Assembly (NCBI GenBank): GCA_905215195.1
Contig: CAJMPF010000125.1
Span: forward strand, 1-5,479
Direction: 5' to 3'
Length of the DNA stretch: 5,479 nt
Source of the DNA: an uncultured bacterium
GTDB taxonomy: Bacteria; Actinomycetota; Coriobacteriia; Coriobacteriales; Coriobacteriaceae
Part shown: in pieces, positions 5,321 through 5,479 of the stretch
How the letters are laid out: every line of letters begins with the position of its first letter
Numbering within the stretch: the stretch's first letter is position 1
Translations under genes and position numbers: made by a program
The notes under the pieces: generated by a model
The model's input: only the letters and a program-made list of their open reading frames with translations
Told to the model about the DNA's origin: nothing
The model's database searches: none

Positions 5321-5479
5321 AATTCTTCTCTTTATTTTGTTAGATTGTGTGTGTTATTTCGTTTGCGAAGCAAAGATAGGAATTATCGGGGTCACGTTCC
5401 GCAAAAATCCGATCACTTTTACTGATAGGGCGATAAAACAAACCTATACGCCCATCACTGCGGCTGCCGGTCGAGCAGC
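5321..5479 (-). promoter_or_regulatory. Upstream region of the rubrerythrin gene
   Basis: No gene is seen in these 159 bases. A short palindrome, TTTGC-GAA-GCAAA (5362-5374), lies about 45 bases before the start codon and could be an operator. Weak promoter-like boxes on the minus strand are TTGCTT (5368-5373) with CACAAT (5344-5349, spacing 18), or TTGCGG (5399-5404) with a poor -10. I cannot choose between them. No recognisable PerR box was seen. Confidence 0.35.

Noticed and set aside
4553..5425. 290-codon open frame on the plus strand opposite the rubrerythrin gene
   Set aside because: It runs through the terminator hairpin, the whole antisense of rubrerythrin and its upstream region; there is no ribosome binding site and no recognisable domain.

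Overview
The window looks like chromosome of an anaerobic, moderately GC-rich bacterium. The gene set (PdxS/PdxT with a divergent MocR-type regulator, plus a rubrerythrin with its rubredoxin domain at the N-terminus) and the codon style suggest Actinomycetota, class Coriobacteriia, possibly a Collinsella relative. The lineage is inferred from family knowledge, not from a database comparison.

Layout. (1) 39-1518, minus strand: the vitamin B6 operon pdxS-pdxT, encoding the ribose-5-phosphate-dependent PLP synthase and its glutaminase. pdxT is broken by a frameshift near 234-235; the whole C-terminal part, including the catalytic His and Glu, continues in another frame to a stop at 39-41. (2) 1519-1663: a 145-base divergent control region with candidate back-to-back promoters and an exact 10-base direct repeat, a plausible PdxR operator. 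(3) 1664-3103, plus strand: a MocR/PdxR-type regulator (winged helix-turn-helix plus PLP-binding aminotransferase-like domain). (4) 3092-3212 and 4512-4632: two copies of a 121-base repeat in direct orientation, about 79% identical with no gaps. Each is bounded by 15-16 base inverted ends. (5) Between them, 3390-4523, plus strand: a 377-residue protein of no firmly recognised family whose C-terminal third resembles a DUF559/Vsr-like PD-(D/E)XK nuclease fold. (6) 4766-5320, minus strand: a reverse rubrerythrin (peroxide defence), followed by a strong intrinsic terminator at 4701-4731.

How the parts fit. The left half is one biosynthetic-regulatory module. PdxR would sense PLP, repress itself and control pdxST; with pdxT frameshifted, PdxS would depend on free ammonia unless the frameshift is a sequence error. 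The middle is the accessory part: a nuclease-like gene between two palindrome-ended repeats. Both the regulator gene and the nuclease-like gene end with codons supplied by the repeat (L-S-E-stop). This arrangement, reminiscent of REP palindromes around RAYT genes but with a different protein type, is the best candidate here for an undescribed system. The right end is an ordinary single-gene oxidative-stress unit.
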